From NCBI GenBank assembly GCA_030374735.1, contig JASCIV010000320.1, forward strand, positions 1-24,594: 24,594 nucleotides of DNA, read 5' to 3'. The notes beneath the pieces are model-generated. The model made no database searches and had not been told where the DNA came from. It worked only from the letters and a program-made list of their open reading frames with translations. Source of the stretch: Gracilaria caudata. Its lineage: Eukaryota; Rhodophyta; Florideophyceae; Gracilariales; Gracilariaceae. Made by a program: the position numbers and the translations under genes. Below are positions 9,599-19,294 of this stretch, one piece after another. Each line of letters begins with the position of its first letter. The stretch's first letter is position 1.

Positions 9599-12077
9599 AT
9601 GATTCGTCAGTCATGCAAGCTTTTCTGGAAAACGTCAAGAGCCTCGAATGTCGTGCTATCTAAACAACCATTTGTTCTACTCAGCTCATTCTCTAGAACT
9701 TGGAACCCAATAGTCAGACTTTCGACAAGCGCTGGGGCAGTTCTCCAGGAACTTTCAGATGCTGACCTTGAACGACTCGAAAAACAGCGTAACATCGGAA
9801 TCTCAGCCCATATTGATTCAGGAAAGACAACTTTAACCGAGCGTATTTTGTTTTATACAGGAAAGATACGGCAGATCCATGAGGTCAAAGGTAAAGATGG
9901 GGTGGGGGCAAAAATGGACAGTATGGAATTGGAAAGAGAGAAAGGTAAAGTTGGATAACGCATGAAAGTGGTTTACGCCTACTGCTGTTCACGCAGCTCA
10001 AGTCTGACATTTACGAAAACTGTTCTTTTTTCCAGGAATCACAATCGCTTCCGCTGCGACTCATGCCTCCTGGGATGGGAACACCATAAATATTATCGAC
10101 ACTCCGGGGTAAGTCATCATTTCTTTTTGTCTTCGTCCGAATATTCAGACTATTAACATAACAATACGAATGAAAACGTTTTGTTCAACTTGTTTTTGTT
10201 TTTGTCGCTTTAGGCACGTGGATTTTACTATAGAAGTGGAGAGAGCACTACGTGTCCTAGACGGAGCTGTTCTGGTATTGTGTGGTGTGTCCGGGGTTCA
10301 GAGCCAAAGTCTCACAGTTGATCGTCAAATGAAAAGGTATGGGGTTCCTCGAGTGACTTTCATCAACAAACTCGATAGAGCTGGGTCAGATCCTTGGAGG
10401 ATTATTGACCAAGTAGAGCAAAAGCTTGGCTTACGTGCAGCTGCTATACACGTACCTATTGGCTTGGAGTCTGATCTCAGTGGAATTATTGATATCATTA
10501 GCCGAGAAGCCATTTTCTTTGACGGTCCGAATGGCGAGTCAGTGCGTCATGGTCCAGTTCCTTCTGGTTTTGCTAAAGTCGTCGAAGAGAAGAGAAAATA
10601 TCTTGTTGAGACCCTGGCTGACGTCGATGAGTGCCTCGGGGATAAGTACCTTATGGAAGAGGATATTACAGAAGAGGATATCCATGAAGCGATTCGAAGA
10701 GCGACTTTGCAGAAGAGCTTCTCGCCTGTAATGATGGGGAGCGCGTTGAAGAACACCGGCGTCCAAACATTATTAGATGGAGTGATTCGATATCTTCCAA
10801 ACCCAGCAGAGAGACAGAACTATGCTCTTCAACGTGTTACAAAAGAAGGATCCTCCGAAGTGGAAGAAGAGAAGATACTCCTGGCTTCGGATTCTTCAGA
10901 AACTCTAGTATCGCTCGCTTTTAAGCTGGAAGAAAGTCGATTTGGACAGCTCACGTATCTTCGAGTTTACCAGGGCACATTGCGAAAGGGCGATGTCGTG
11001 ATCAACACTAGAACAAAAAAGAAAGTGAAGGTACCTCGTCTTGTGCGAATGCATTCCAGTGAAATGGAAGAAATCCAAGAAGCATACGCTGGAGATATCT
11101 GTGCTATGTTTGGAATGGAGTGTGCTTCAGGGGATACTTTCGTGTGCGCTTCAGAACCGAAGCCTCTCAGCATGGAGTCATTGTTTGTCCCTGACGCAGT
11201 CATGAGCCTAGCAGTGGCACCGAAAAAGAAAGATAGCGGATCTAATAGCTTTACAAAAGCTCTGAGCAGGTTTACTCGAGAGGACCCTACGTTCCGAGTA
11301 CATATGGATCCTGAATCAAAACAAACGATCATTTCCGGTATGGGCGAATTGCACCTACAGATCTACGTTGAACGGATGCTTCGTGAGTATAACGTTGATC
11401 TGGAAGTTGGAGCACCTCGTGTGAACTATCGGGAAACCATCCAAAATCGGGCCAACTTCAACTACACTCACAAGAAGCAGTCAGGAGGTGCCGGTCAGTT
11501 CGCCGCCCTTGAAGGCTATCTTGAACCCACCGATGACGGAGTGTCTGTCGAGTTCAGAAACGGGTTGATTGGCAACAATGTTCCACCAGGTTTCCTACCT
11601 GCTATCGAGAAAGGGTTTGCGGAGGCTCTCGCAGAAGGTTCTCTTACTGGTCATCGTGTTCAGGGCGTAAGAATGGTGATCCTAGACGGAAAGACACATC
11701 CTGTTGACTCCAATGAGTTGTCCTTTAGAATGGCTTCCATTCAGGGTTTCAGACAGGCTTTCTTGAAAGCAAAAGCGGCGGTCTTGGAGCCGATAATGAA
11801 GGTTGAGGTCGAAATTCCAACTGAATTCCAAGGAACGGTCATGGGGGGTTTGTCAAGGAGGAGAGGAATCATTGTTAATTCATCTGCTCATTCTGATTAT
11901 GGGTCAATTGTGGCCGAAGTACCATTGGGCCAAATGTTTGGATACTCAACTGAACTGCGGAGTATGACCCAAGGGAAGGGCGAGTATTCCATGGAATATT
12001 TGCAGCACAGGATTTTGCCCGATGCTGAAGACCTTATCACTGCCTACAGAGAGAAGAAAGCGGCCGGACGGAAGTAG
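9599..12077 (+). CDS. GFM1: Mitochondrial elongation factor G1 (three exons)
   Basis: Exons are 9599-9944, 10036-10108 and 10214-12077. Introns of 91 nt (GTAAAG...TCCAG) and 105 nt (GTAAGT...TTTAG) preserve the frame, giving 760 residues, the usual mEF-G1 length. Exon 1 begins with an Arg/Ser/Phe-rich, acid-free leader of about 45 residues, a typical mitochondrial presequence. GTPase motifs are G1 AHIDSGKT (70-77), G2 GITIASAAT (116-124, split by intron 1), G3 DTPGH (137-141, split by intron 2), G4 NKLD (191-194) and a G5-like SALK. Domains II to V follow in order and are complete. The protein drives tRNA-mRNA translocation on the mitochondrial ribosome; EF-G2 acts in ribosome recycling instead. 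EF-G1 is preferred on overall resemblance. The exon-2 segment is too short to appear as an ORF on its own. Confidence 0.93.
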
Positions 12078-12184
12078 ATACGTTAGAACGTCCTAAGAAT
12101 CGCGCAAGACGAAGTGGTTCCGAACCCTGCAGCAATTGACAAAATTGTGGTTTACAACTCACGCGATATATCATGTTCAAAGAG

Positions 12185-13327
12185 TTATTCCGGCTTACAT
12201 ATAGAGAAGGCGAAGAGTGTCTTTTGAGGACTCTGTACTAGTTGATTGTGGGATTCACTTGACTCGAGCGTTGCGATTTGAAGTACTGCATTAGATGTTA
12301 TCCGTTGAGGGAGTACATGAACGTTTGGGAAGCAATGTTTCTCCCCCTTTCTGAATTTGACTTTTCGCTCATTGACAGCGGTCAGAATGGCAAGCTCTCC
12401 GACGTTGTCGCGAATGATTGCGAAACCTTTGTGTGGAAAACAAAAATCGACGTACACGTCCAAATTCACAACGGTCGTATGAGGTGATAACTTATGGAAG
12501 ATGTCCAATGTATGCAGTCTTGTGCTTCCTTCTCCTGTATCTCCTTCATGTGCATCAGAATGGTGGTTACATTGCGAGGCAGCAAGCCTTGCAGATTCGT
12601 TGAGTGTTTGACTGAGGGGTTGTGATTGCAATGCTGATTGAATTTCACTTCTAGTCGCGACACTAACTCGATACGGTACGATGAGAATGTCTATGTTCCT
12701 ATGGCCCACGATTCTTAAGTTATGAGCCTGCCATGGATGTGGTATGAACATGTACCTCTCCATCGCTTCCGTCTCGATTCCTGGAACCGACAGTACATCT
12801 CCTGATACCAACACGGCGAGTCTTGTGGTCTTTTTGTCAACGGAATTGAGTTGTTCAACGAAGACGAGGTCCCTATCTCTCTGGATTATGCGGACAATCA
12901 GATTGTTCTCCAGGATTCTTTTTGTGAATTGTTTAGTCTGTACGGCGGTCCGAAATGCATGAATCCTTTGTTCTGCTTGGATTATGCAGTTACGCAAAAA
13001 CGACGTGAGCGAGCCAGCTTTAGTGGTTAACGGCTGCGTGCGTTCCCTCCCACAGTTTACCCTAATAGAGACTCGTTCATGAGGCTTTTTCTTTCTGGGC
13101 GTGATAGTTGGAAACAGTTTTCTCCGAATTAAATCATGCTGCTTCACTTGGGGCTGAATTCGCACGCGGAAAGGCTTGGTTCTCACTGAGTGAGTCACCG
13201 GCGTGACCTTTACCGGATGAAGCTTAACCCGAGGCCGAGGTACAATGCATATTTGGGACTGGTGGGCGACATTGGAATTGTGGACGGGTGTCACAGACTC
13301 CGTCAGCTCGTAAGATGAGTGTTGCAT
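12185..13327 (-). CDS. Unknown basic protein, possible OB-fold repair scaffold
   Basis: 380 residues from ATG at 13327 to TAA at 12185-12187, converging on EF-G1 with 107 bp between stops. The first 100 residues are basic and probably disordered. Two later segments look like beta-rich OB-fold material: residues around 170-230, with VSGDVLSVPG then FIPHPWQ, and around 290-330, with VYVDFCF then AIIRDNVGELAIL. The 'gdxxxv...fxPPW' pattern recalls OB domains of DNA-repair scaffolds such as SPIDR; this is a weak resemblance only. The frame stays open upstream of the ATG to about 13413, with a good acceptor (TGCCCATCGCAG) just before it, so a 5' exon may exist. A GTAAGC near the stop is not needed to explain the end. 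Confidence 0.6.
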   Translation of the reverse strand: MQHSSYELTESVTPVHNSNVAHQSQICIVPRPRVKLHPVKVTPVTHSVRTKPFRVRIQPQVKQHDLIRRKLFPTITPRKKKPHERVSIRVNCGRERTQPLTTKAGSLTSFLRNCIIQAEQRIHAFRTAVQTKQFTKRILENNLIVRIIQRDRDLVFVEQLNSVDKKTTRLAVLVSGDVLSVPGIETEAMERYMFIPHPWQAHNLRIVGHRNIDILIVPYRVSVATRSEIQSALQSQPLSQTLNESARLAASQCNHHSDAHEGDTGEGSTRLHTLDIFHKLSPHTTVVNLDVYVDFCFPHKGFAIIRDNVGELAILTAVNERKVKFRKGEKHCFPNVHVLPQRITSNAVLQIATLESSESHNQLVQSPQKTLFAFSICKPE

Positions 13328-13531
13328 TGCAACATCATTTCCCTGCGATGGGCAGACACGGACAAAGTCGAGGTTGTTGAGAGGTGGTGGCCGTGACTCT
13401 TCGCGGCTTCACAACGGTTTCGATTCGAAGTTGGCGCCAAAAGCTCTTTCTGGAAGCACACAGGAGCGCACTTTTTCTCAAACTTTTAGAAAAGTTTCTA
13501 TCTTTCGCTCTGCATCGAGTGCATCGCTGTA

Positions 13532-13560
13532 CAGTGGGGTCTACTCAATAGTGCCACCCC
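13532..13560 (+). repeat. Left terminal inverted repeat of the transposon
   Basis: It starts CAGTGGGGTC and includes the subterminal ATAGTGCCACCCC. An inverted copy (GGGGTAGCACTAT) follows at about 13575, so a hairpin can also form at this end. It pairs imperfectly with the right end. Confidence 0.7.
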
Positions 13561-13682
13561 ATGCCACTGAAAAAGGGGTAGCACTATTTAGGATCAGGCA
13601 GTATATGTTGAACAAAGAGGTTTAAGCCTTGAACATCTCCGATATTAATAGCTGACGCGACCTCCCTGTGCGTTCGCTGCGC

Positions 13683-13919
13683 TTAGCAGTCAACAGCTAA
13701 CTCTATGCCATCCGTATGAAGTGGTAGGCATCCCCAAGTCAGTTCGCTGGGAGCAAATTGACTGGTCACTGTCCGTCTGCTGATCTTGAACTGTTTCATA
13801 ACAGTCTCTGCATGATCTACGCTGCCCAGAAGTTCGGCCGCTTCGATATGCTGAGCTTTAGACAAACGCGTTCTGCGTTGTTTGACCTTAGTAATGGTCT
13901 TGGTTGGACAGCTGAGAAG
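13683..13919 (-). pseudogene. Transposase N-terminal HTH relic (pogo/Tigger-like)
   Basis: The minus-strand frame contains RRTRLSKAQHIEAAELLGS followed by a short helix-turn-helix ending ISRRTVTSQF. This is the familiar layout of the N-terminal HTH in pogo/Tigger and CENP-B-like transposases: a basic lead, a 'lsxaqxxexxxLL' helix, then 'xISrRTV'. The frame has no ATG, is bounded upstream by a TGA, and soon after the HTH runs into unrelated sequence and a TAA. No CENP-B second HTH or DDE catalytic domain remains. It lies wholly inside the TA-flanked element and identifies its superfamily. Confidence 0.65.
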
Positions 13920-14029
13920 TCAAGAGAAAGAAGCAAACTCTTGTGGCGGTTGCCAATCAGCCTTTGGGTTGACTGATTCCGCATTTGGCGGGAAAAGTTG
14001 TGCCACGCCGATTGGGGTAGCACTAATGT

Positions 14030-14075
14030 GAATCTGGCACTATTCAATTCGGCACTATATCGCGACCCCCCCCTG
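14030..14075 (-). repeat. Right terminal inverted repeat of the transposon
   Basis: Read on the minus strand, it starts CAGGGGGGGGTC and then has two ATAGTGCC motifs about 15 nt apart. It aligns with the left end with several mismatches, including a longer G-run, so the element is probably not recent. Confidence 0.7.
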
Positions 14076-14743
14076 TACGAGAACGCTATTGACGTTTAGA
14101 TACCGCCAGTAGATACAGTGCTTCGTACATGCGCGACAGCTACGTGTACCGTCGTACCTGAAGATGGTCGTGATGGTTATCTACCGAACTGTAGTGCACA
14201 TCATCCATCATCAAGAATATGTAAAAAGATCGCGTTCATCGATCAATGCAGAATACTGAGTGTTCGTATCTTTGTGGTTCATGTTGCAGATGAAGAGTGC
14301 ATGAGCGGTTCAATCAGATTCTTTTTTCATTTATATGAATCTGTACAGATTGCGAGGGTTTCTTGGAGTGCGCACGAGTCGAAAAGCTACGAAGGGTACG
14401 TGACTAGATTCCAACCGCAGTATCCGCGGGCGGAGGCTGGGAAGAGATTTGTCGGTGGAATAAATCATACCTGTATGGATTGGTTTAGTTGCAAATGAAA
14501 GCATGGAATCATTGCAAGGGTCTATCACCAAAACTTTCCTGCAGGGCCTGTCTAAACAAAAGCCAGCGACTCCGATGATTGATGAGCTTTTGCTGCGAGC
14601 CAGTACGTCAGGTCTGTTAGAACGCTTGCGTTGAAATGGCCCTTAAGTTCATTGAACGCACACAGAACACAGTGTTCGTCGATGAAGTTCTTTTCATTCA
14701 AACTGCAATAGTTCATTCTATAGAACGTCCTTCAAACGAAGTC
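14076..14743. other. Gap with no supported gene
   Basis: Between the transposon and the heptad-repeat gene there is a 126-codon plus-strand frame (14118-14498). It starts at GTG just beside the transposon and shows no domain. No repeat or RNA gene was recognised. It should contain the 3' UTR of the minus-strand gene ending at 14744. Confidence 0.5.
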
Positions 14744-15363
14744 TTAAGTGCCAGAAATTCTTGTATGTACCATTGGCATTGGTTTCCCCTCCGGTGGCGA
14801 AATGGAACGTGCATCGCTGAAAAACTTTCTTGACGTGATTTTCGTTGACACTCGTTCTTGTACCTTGTCTTTCATGTCCATCAGTTTATCCTTTGCCGCA
14901 ACGGCTCGATCTTTAGCATGTCCAGCCCGTTTACGCAGTTGCGCAGCTTTCTCCCTCATAATGCGAGTCTGATCCTTAGCACGATCACGAACTTCAACCG
15001 CACGTTCCCGGACCAGGTGCGCTCTATGGCGGACATCTTCAGCACGATGACGAACATCTTCTATGCGGTGCGCTACAGCCTGCGAGGTGCGCTTCGCTCG
15101 AAGGCGTGCGTCAGCCGCCAGTTGAGCGGCTGTTAGTAACAAAAAAGAAAGATGACTGATAGTCAGTGAACAAGTTCGCTGTATTGCACCATCCTATCCC
15201 AAAAGCGCTTAATGAACGTACCGTTTTTAGCTCTGCCCTCCCAGCGCATAGCGATTACTAAACCTGCGCGGAAAACATTGCGAATAAAGAACCGTGGAAA
15301 CGAATGATACCCTTCAATGATAGGAGCCGGACGTCGACTGTAGGCGGAAAAGTTTTGTCTCAT
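14744..15363 (-). CDS. Heptad-repeat amphipathic-helix protein, two exons
   Basis: Exon 1 is 15363-15222 (ATG at 15363) and exon 2 is 15129-14744 (TAA). The 92-nt intron has a strong donor GTACGT and a pyrimidine-rich acceptor ending TTACTAACAG. Joining keeps the frame and gives 175 residues. Residues 25-41 (FFIRNVFRAGLVIAMRW) form a short hydrophobic/basic stretch, possibly a membrane or mitochondrial signal. Residues 69-140 are a run of about ten 7-residue repeats of the type A-x-x-V-R-x-R, predicting a long, highly charged amphipathic helix or coiled coil. A disordered tail follows. Such repeats occur in LEA-like, apolipoprotein-like and coiled-coil scaffold proteins; none can be assigned. 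Exon structure is inferred from splice signals and fits the other introns here. Confidence 0.65.
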
Positions 15364-15950
15364 GAGTTAGACTGACATATTGCTTGAAAAAAGAGTCGAA
15401 GTGGGAAGATTAACACATACATCTTCCGACGAACAAGGCGCTCAGTTCTTAGCACAATGCGGTAACTGTTCCTGAGCCCATATATAGCGATCATCGTCGC
15501 CGCAGCGATCTCTGAAAGGACCTGTTAAAGAAACCCCACCATAGATATCGCATGGCAGAGATATATAGCGGTTGTCACACGTTAGCAGAGGGCTAGGTCT
15601 GTTACGATAATCGTTCTTGATCAATCAGATCATACCATTTGCTAGATGAGTTATAAATAGGAAGGCCGTATTTCTGCGATTCGATTACCCGAAAAGAAGT
15701 CGTTCAATGCAAAGAAAGCGAGACAAAATGGAGAAAATGCGAGAAGTCGCTGTGTAATAGCTCAACGTAACGGGGTATTAAGCGGGATGACTGGACAGCT
15801 AACAATTGCTTCCAGATTGTTTTCATTTGATGACCGTAGAACGCCCTAGACTCACGCTGGACTAAAGCTGGAGGCCTTCCGTCCAGCGTAATAAATAACA
15901 TTGCGTGGAAAGGTGCATTGTTTCGAGGGACGATAGTATAATATCTATAT
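15364..15950. other. Gap with no supported gene
   Basis: Open frames here are short, start at non-ATG codons and carry no domain. The part next to 15363 should hold the promoter of the heptad-repeat gene. No repeat or RNA gene was recognised. Confidence 0.5.
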
Positions 15951-16341
15951 CATGTATGGGAACGAGGAGGCGCAAAGCGTGTGCGCCGATCGCCGTTGCC
16001 ACCGCGGGCGTCACAGAACTGGCCAATCACAGGACACAACGTGCCGGTTGTGCAAGTTGTTTCTGCAAGGTGTAACTGTCCCAGTTTGGTCTACCTAGAA
16101 CACGTGGGAACGATGTCAGTTTCCGTATCAATCAGAAGGACCTGTTCGAGGACCTGTTTGAGGTCCTGTTCTGCCTCTCGTCTCCTCGGTTGCAGCAGAG
16201 CCTTCCCAGATTCCCATGAGGACACCCGAAACTCGGGTATCTCTGATAGGGTATAATATAGCTTTATCCTTCAGCTTTGTATCGGCGAACTCTGTACTAC
16301 TTGCACCTTCAAGGTGAAATAAAGCTTTTTCATCATCATCA
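15951..16341 (+). mobile_element. Decayed non-LTR retrotransposon 3' end
   Basis: The right end has AATAAA at 16318-16323 followed by GCTTTTT and a short CAT microsatellite (16331-16341). This is the usual layout of a LINE 3' UTR and tail. Upstream, broken coding remnants lie in different frames. One reads ITGHN, then CNCPS and LEHV, resembling the Cys/His tail after RNase H or reverse transcriptase. Another frame gives INQKDLFEDLFEVLFCL, similar to the helical segment that follows it. Frameshifts and stops show it is dead and 5'-truncated. It ends 99 bp before the NTF2-like start codon, so it may have supplied promoter or 5' UTR sequence. The left boundary is not defined. Confidence 0.45.
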
Positions 16342-16440
16342 ACTTTACCATCGCTCTCAGGGCCGAGTATAGGGTTAACTGGCGTTCAGCTGTTCCCCAA
16401 GCCTGAGGCGGAACACATCACAGTTTCCAATTCTAAGAGA

Positions 16441-17067
16441 ATGGCATTCTGCAGCCTCGCTATTCCCGTTTTACCTCGCTCTGAATTTTTGTCTCCTGCG
16501 TGTACCATTTCTACACCTCCTTCGTGTCGGAAGGTTTTCGCCGCAACCCATCGACAGGCAATACACGCAGAACTCCAAGCAGAACCTCCGACAGCACTCA
16601 CAGCTGCAGTCAGATCTGAGCAGCTCATTCGACGATATTGGAACTTGGCAGCGAACGGCAAGTACTCCACGACGATTTCGTGCTTCGCGGACGATGCGGT
16701 GTACCATGATGGCCTTTACCCGCAGCCTTTCGTGGGAAGGGAGGCTATTTTGGCTCATTTCACTAGCCTTGAGGCATCTCTCCCGCCAAACCTGATGTTT
16801 GTGCTCGACGATGTCACCGCCAGTGAAGAACGGGCCGGCGCACGGTGGCATGTGGAAACTGAAGGCGGTAGACAGTTACCTTTGAGCAGAGGGCTTTCTA
16901 TCTATGATATTGAGCATCAAGATGGCGAGCTATTTATTGCCGAAGCTTGGGAGTTTGGCGAAACACCACTCAAGCTCCCGTCTATAGTGCTGCCTCTTCT
17001 TCGCTTTTCTGCATTTCTTCTACGACTTCGGGACAAAACAATAGTAAGAAGCAAAGGTGATCGCTAA
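16441..17067 (+). CDS. NTF2/SnoaL-like fold protein, probably plastid-targeted
   Basis: Single-exon gene of 208 residues; the ATG at 16441 is in good context (AGAGAATGG). Residues 1-55 are Ser/Ala/Arg-rich with almost no acids early. They begin MAF, a feature of red-algal and glaucophyte transit peptides. Residues 59-172 form a NTF2-like cone domain: RYWNLAANGKY, then FADDAVYHDGLYPQPFVGREAI, then WHVE and SRGLSIYDIE. This pattern matches plant 'nuclear transport factor 2 family' plastid proteins whose exact function is unknown, and SnoaL-like domains. A hydrophobic C-terminal helix (about 180-195) may contact a membrane. No catalytic residues can be assigned. Fold call is confident; location is inferred. 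Confidence 0.8.
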   Translation: MAFCSLAIPVLPRSEFLSPACTISTPPSCRKVFAATHRQAIHAELQAEPPTALTAAVRSEQLIRRYWNLAANGKYSTTISCFADDAVYHDGLYPQPFVGREAILAHFTSLEASLPPNLMFVLDDVTASEERAGARWHVETEGGRQLPLSRGLSIYDIEHQDGELFIAEAWEFGETPLKLPSIVLPLLRFSAFLLRLRDKTIVRSKGDR

Positions 17068-17601
17068 CGCTTATCGATCTACAATATGTGATGACATCGT
17101 CGACGCATGGTTTACAGGCCGCCGCCTGCGCGGTCGACTGTCGACTATCACTAGCCACCTACAGTCGCACTTTCTCTCGCTCAAGTCGTTCAGTATCGGG
17201 AATGCACGGAGCGCAAGAGAGAATTTCTGTTTGTGTTCACAAATACAAAGGTACCGTTGTCGCGTAACGCGGACGGCCCAAGGCGAGATTCTAATCTGGG
17301 GTCGGTAAGGTACGAAGGTAGATCTCCCAGATCTGTTGGCAATTTGAACTCTCACATGCATGAAGTATCAATTGTGATGTGACGCTGTGTGCACATCGCC
17401 ACGTGTGCTTTGTATGATGCCTGCCTTTCGACCTATTCGTCCTTTTCTACAAATCTTCACGAAACTCAGACGCGGTAAACTGGGACAAAGGCAGCATAGC
17501 CTGGTCTCAACTCGAGACTCCGGAGGGATTCTGAACTTTTTAAATTCCTGCAACCTTATATCACCGTTGTAAGCAGTGTTTCCTTTCCACAAAGAAGTAC
17601 A
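17068..17601. other. Intergenic gap upstream of CNOT11
   Basis: The 534 bp between the NTF2-like stop and the CNOT11 ATG contain no convincing frame. A GC-rich patch with repeated GTCGACTGTCGACT-like sequence lies at about 17133-17147. The region should hold the CNOT11 promoter; no specific element is recognised. Confidence 0.5.
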
Positions 17602-19073
17602 ATGAAGCTCCCCCTTCCTGTGAGGCTTCCAAACCGAGCTTTCGCTTCTCTAATAGACGTTTTGGAAAGCGTCAATGCACCCCTTGGTGATCTCTCTCGC
17701 CGACTGTGGCAATCCCCATGCGCGAGCTCGTCAACCACCGTTGTGGGTGCTTCGATTGCCGCTCTCCTTCAAGATGACTTGCTTCCAAATCCTGCACAAA
17801 GATTAATTGCCATTTTTGTGCTGTACGACATGATTGCCGCCCGGTCTGCCTCTCCGTCGTCATCGACTTCTGTCTTAGAGCGCTTAATCGCAAGCCCTCT
17901 ATCTATAATACTCTTCGAACTCATGAGTGAGACAAACCCTTACTCTTCGGAGCAACTTTTTCTGAGCCATTTACTACGTCTGTCAGAAGATCATCGTTCA
18001 CATTCCAACGGCGGTGATCTTCCCACAGACGGTGAAATAGCAAAGACGGCAGCTGTTGCGTTACATGGTGCGCTAGAAGATGCTATTCGCAGTGGCGCTT
18101 CCGCCGCAGCCCCAAACATATCTTCTCTGCGTCACATGTGGGCTGCGAGACATCCTGAGACCTCAGATAACGCTTACGGTTTAAAACCCATCAGCGCCGT
18201 CGTACCGGACCCTGATCGGTTTGTTATCCTAGATTCTGGGCGGCTAGTTGATGAACTTGGCTCAGTGGTTGCATTAGAAGACTTCGCTCCAGCCTTTGTT
18301 CGAATACCTCCTCCAATTCTTCCAATAGAGCTGGACAGTAAGGAGTTGCGTTGGATCGATCCTGAGCCACTGCATGAGATTATATGGGATCCGGATATGG
18401 GAATGAAAGGCGAACGTGGAGCAGAGCTACGCGAAATCATTTCAAAAGCTATTAAGAGTCTAATATCAGAACCTCAGCGAATGAAAGTGCTCCAAATGCT
18501 TGATGAGGATCCCAAGCTCGTTTACCTCTGCGGAATCACCCCGCAGAAATTACCTGAGTTCGTCAATAACAACGCATCGCTCGCCGCTGAGATCCTACTA
18601 AAGCTGATGTCTTCTACGCAGATGCCAAAGTACTTAGATGCGCTTGTCGATATGGATATGAATCTTCATTCGTTGGGTGTCGTGAGCCGGCTTTCAAACA
18701 ATGTTCAACTGCCCAGGGAATTCATGCATGCCTACATAAGTAACTGTATGCGCTCCTGCGGTGATATACCAGATAAGCCGGCTCAGGATCATAGGGCTCG
18801 CTTATTCTGCAAATACTTAAAAGGCTTCATCAAGGACAAAAATATAGATCTACAAGACTTACTGGTAGAGGTCCAGGAGTTTTGTATGCGGTACTGCAGG
18901 TAAGATATAGTTTGTAATGCTCATGGTGATCCCTCAACTCTTAGACTTCAGACTGACAGTTTGTTAATCGAATGCTGATTTTCATCTCGGATCTTTGCAA
19001 CGACAGAATTCGAGAAGTTGCAGATTTATACAGATCGCTGCAGGTCTCTGTGAGAAGGGAAAGTGCACAATAA
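17602..19073 (+). CDS. CNOT11: CCR4-NOT complex subunit 11 (two exons)
   Basis: Exons are 17602-18899 and 19007-19073, with a 107-nt intron (GTAAGA...CGACAG). Joining gives 454 residues and extends the conserved C-terminus through RIREVADLYRSLQ, which is lost if the ORF is read without splicing. The N-terminal 200 residues are helical and fit the CNOT11 scaffold that binds CNOT1 with CNOT10. Residues from about 235 are the DUF2363 domain: FVRIPPPILPIE, RWIDPEPLHEIIWD, DEDPKLVYLCGITPQKLP, ALVDMDMNLHSL and FMHAYISNCM. This domain recruits partners to the deadenylase complex, which shortens mRNA poly(A) tails. The Ser-rich stretch near residues 85-90 is a loop. It is convergent with the Arg/Ser-rich gene downstream. 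Confidence 0.92.
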
Positions 19074-19294
19074 TGATTAGTGTTTGCTGGAGGACCCTTT
19101 GGTAAGTACGAACTGCGTTTGTTTTATTCGCTGCAAGATAAGCAAGTTTATGCCTCCGACTACGTTATGCTCGAAAAATCTGCTCTACTTCAAGTTGCAC
19201 GATTCGTCGTGGTGAAGATCTCTTTCACCAGGGTGCTTTAGACAGGCACTCCTGGACTCCGGCATCCACTTCGTAAGTTGTTTTAAACAGTTTG

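Larger units (their letters stand above)
13532..14075. mobile_element. Non-autonomous pogo/Tc1-mariner-type DNA transposon (544 bp)
   Basis: The element begins CAGTGGGGTC and ends with the complement of CAGGGGGGGGTC. It is flanked on both sides by TA (13530-13531 and 14076-14077), the target duplication typical of the Tc1/mariner superfamily. Both ends carry subterminal copies of ATAGTGCC: once on the left plus an inverted ATAGTGCTACCCC, and on the right twice plus TTAGTGCTACCCC. These are likely transposase-binding sites. The inside holds only the DNA-binding start of a transposase on the minus strand (13683-13919). It therefore looks like an internal-deletion derivative that depends on a full copy elsewhere. 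It lies about 200 bp upstream of the gene starting at 13327. Confidence 0.8.

Noticed and set aside
10170..10213. EF-G1 starting as a separate gene at 10170
   Set aside because: This stretch is the 3' part of intron 2. The GTPase domain begins in exon 1 at 9599, and the exons join in frame.
13374..13625. 83-codon plus-strand ORF upstream of the OB-like gene
   Set aside because: It starts at TTG and runs across the left end of the transposon, so it is not a conserved gene.
14118..14498. 126-codon plus-strand ORF beside the transposon
   Set aside because: It starts at GTG, shows no domain or splice context, and reads like a chance frame.
16386..16851. Minus-strand ORFs across the NTF2-like gene
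   Set aside because: They are antisense shadows with non-ATG starts; the plus-strand frame encodes the recognised fold.
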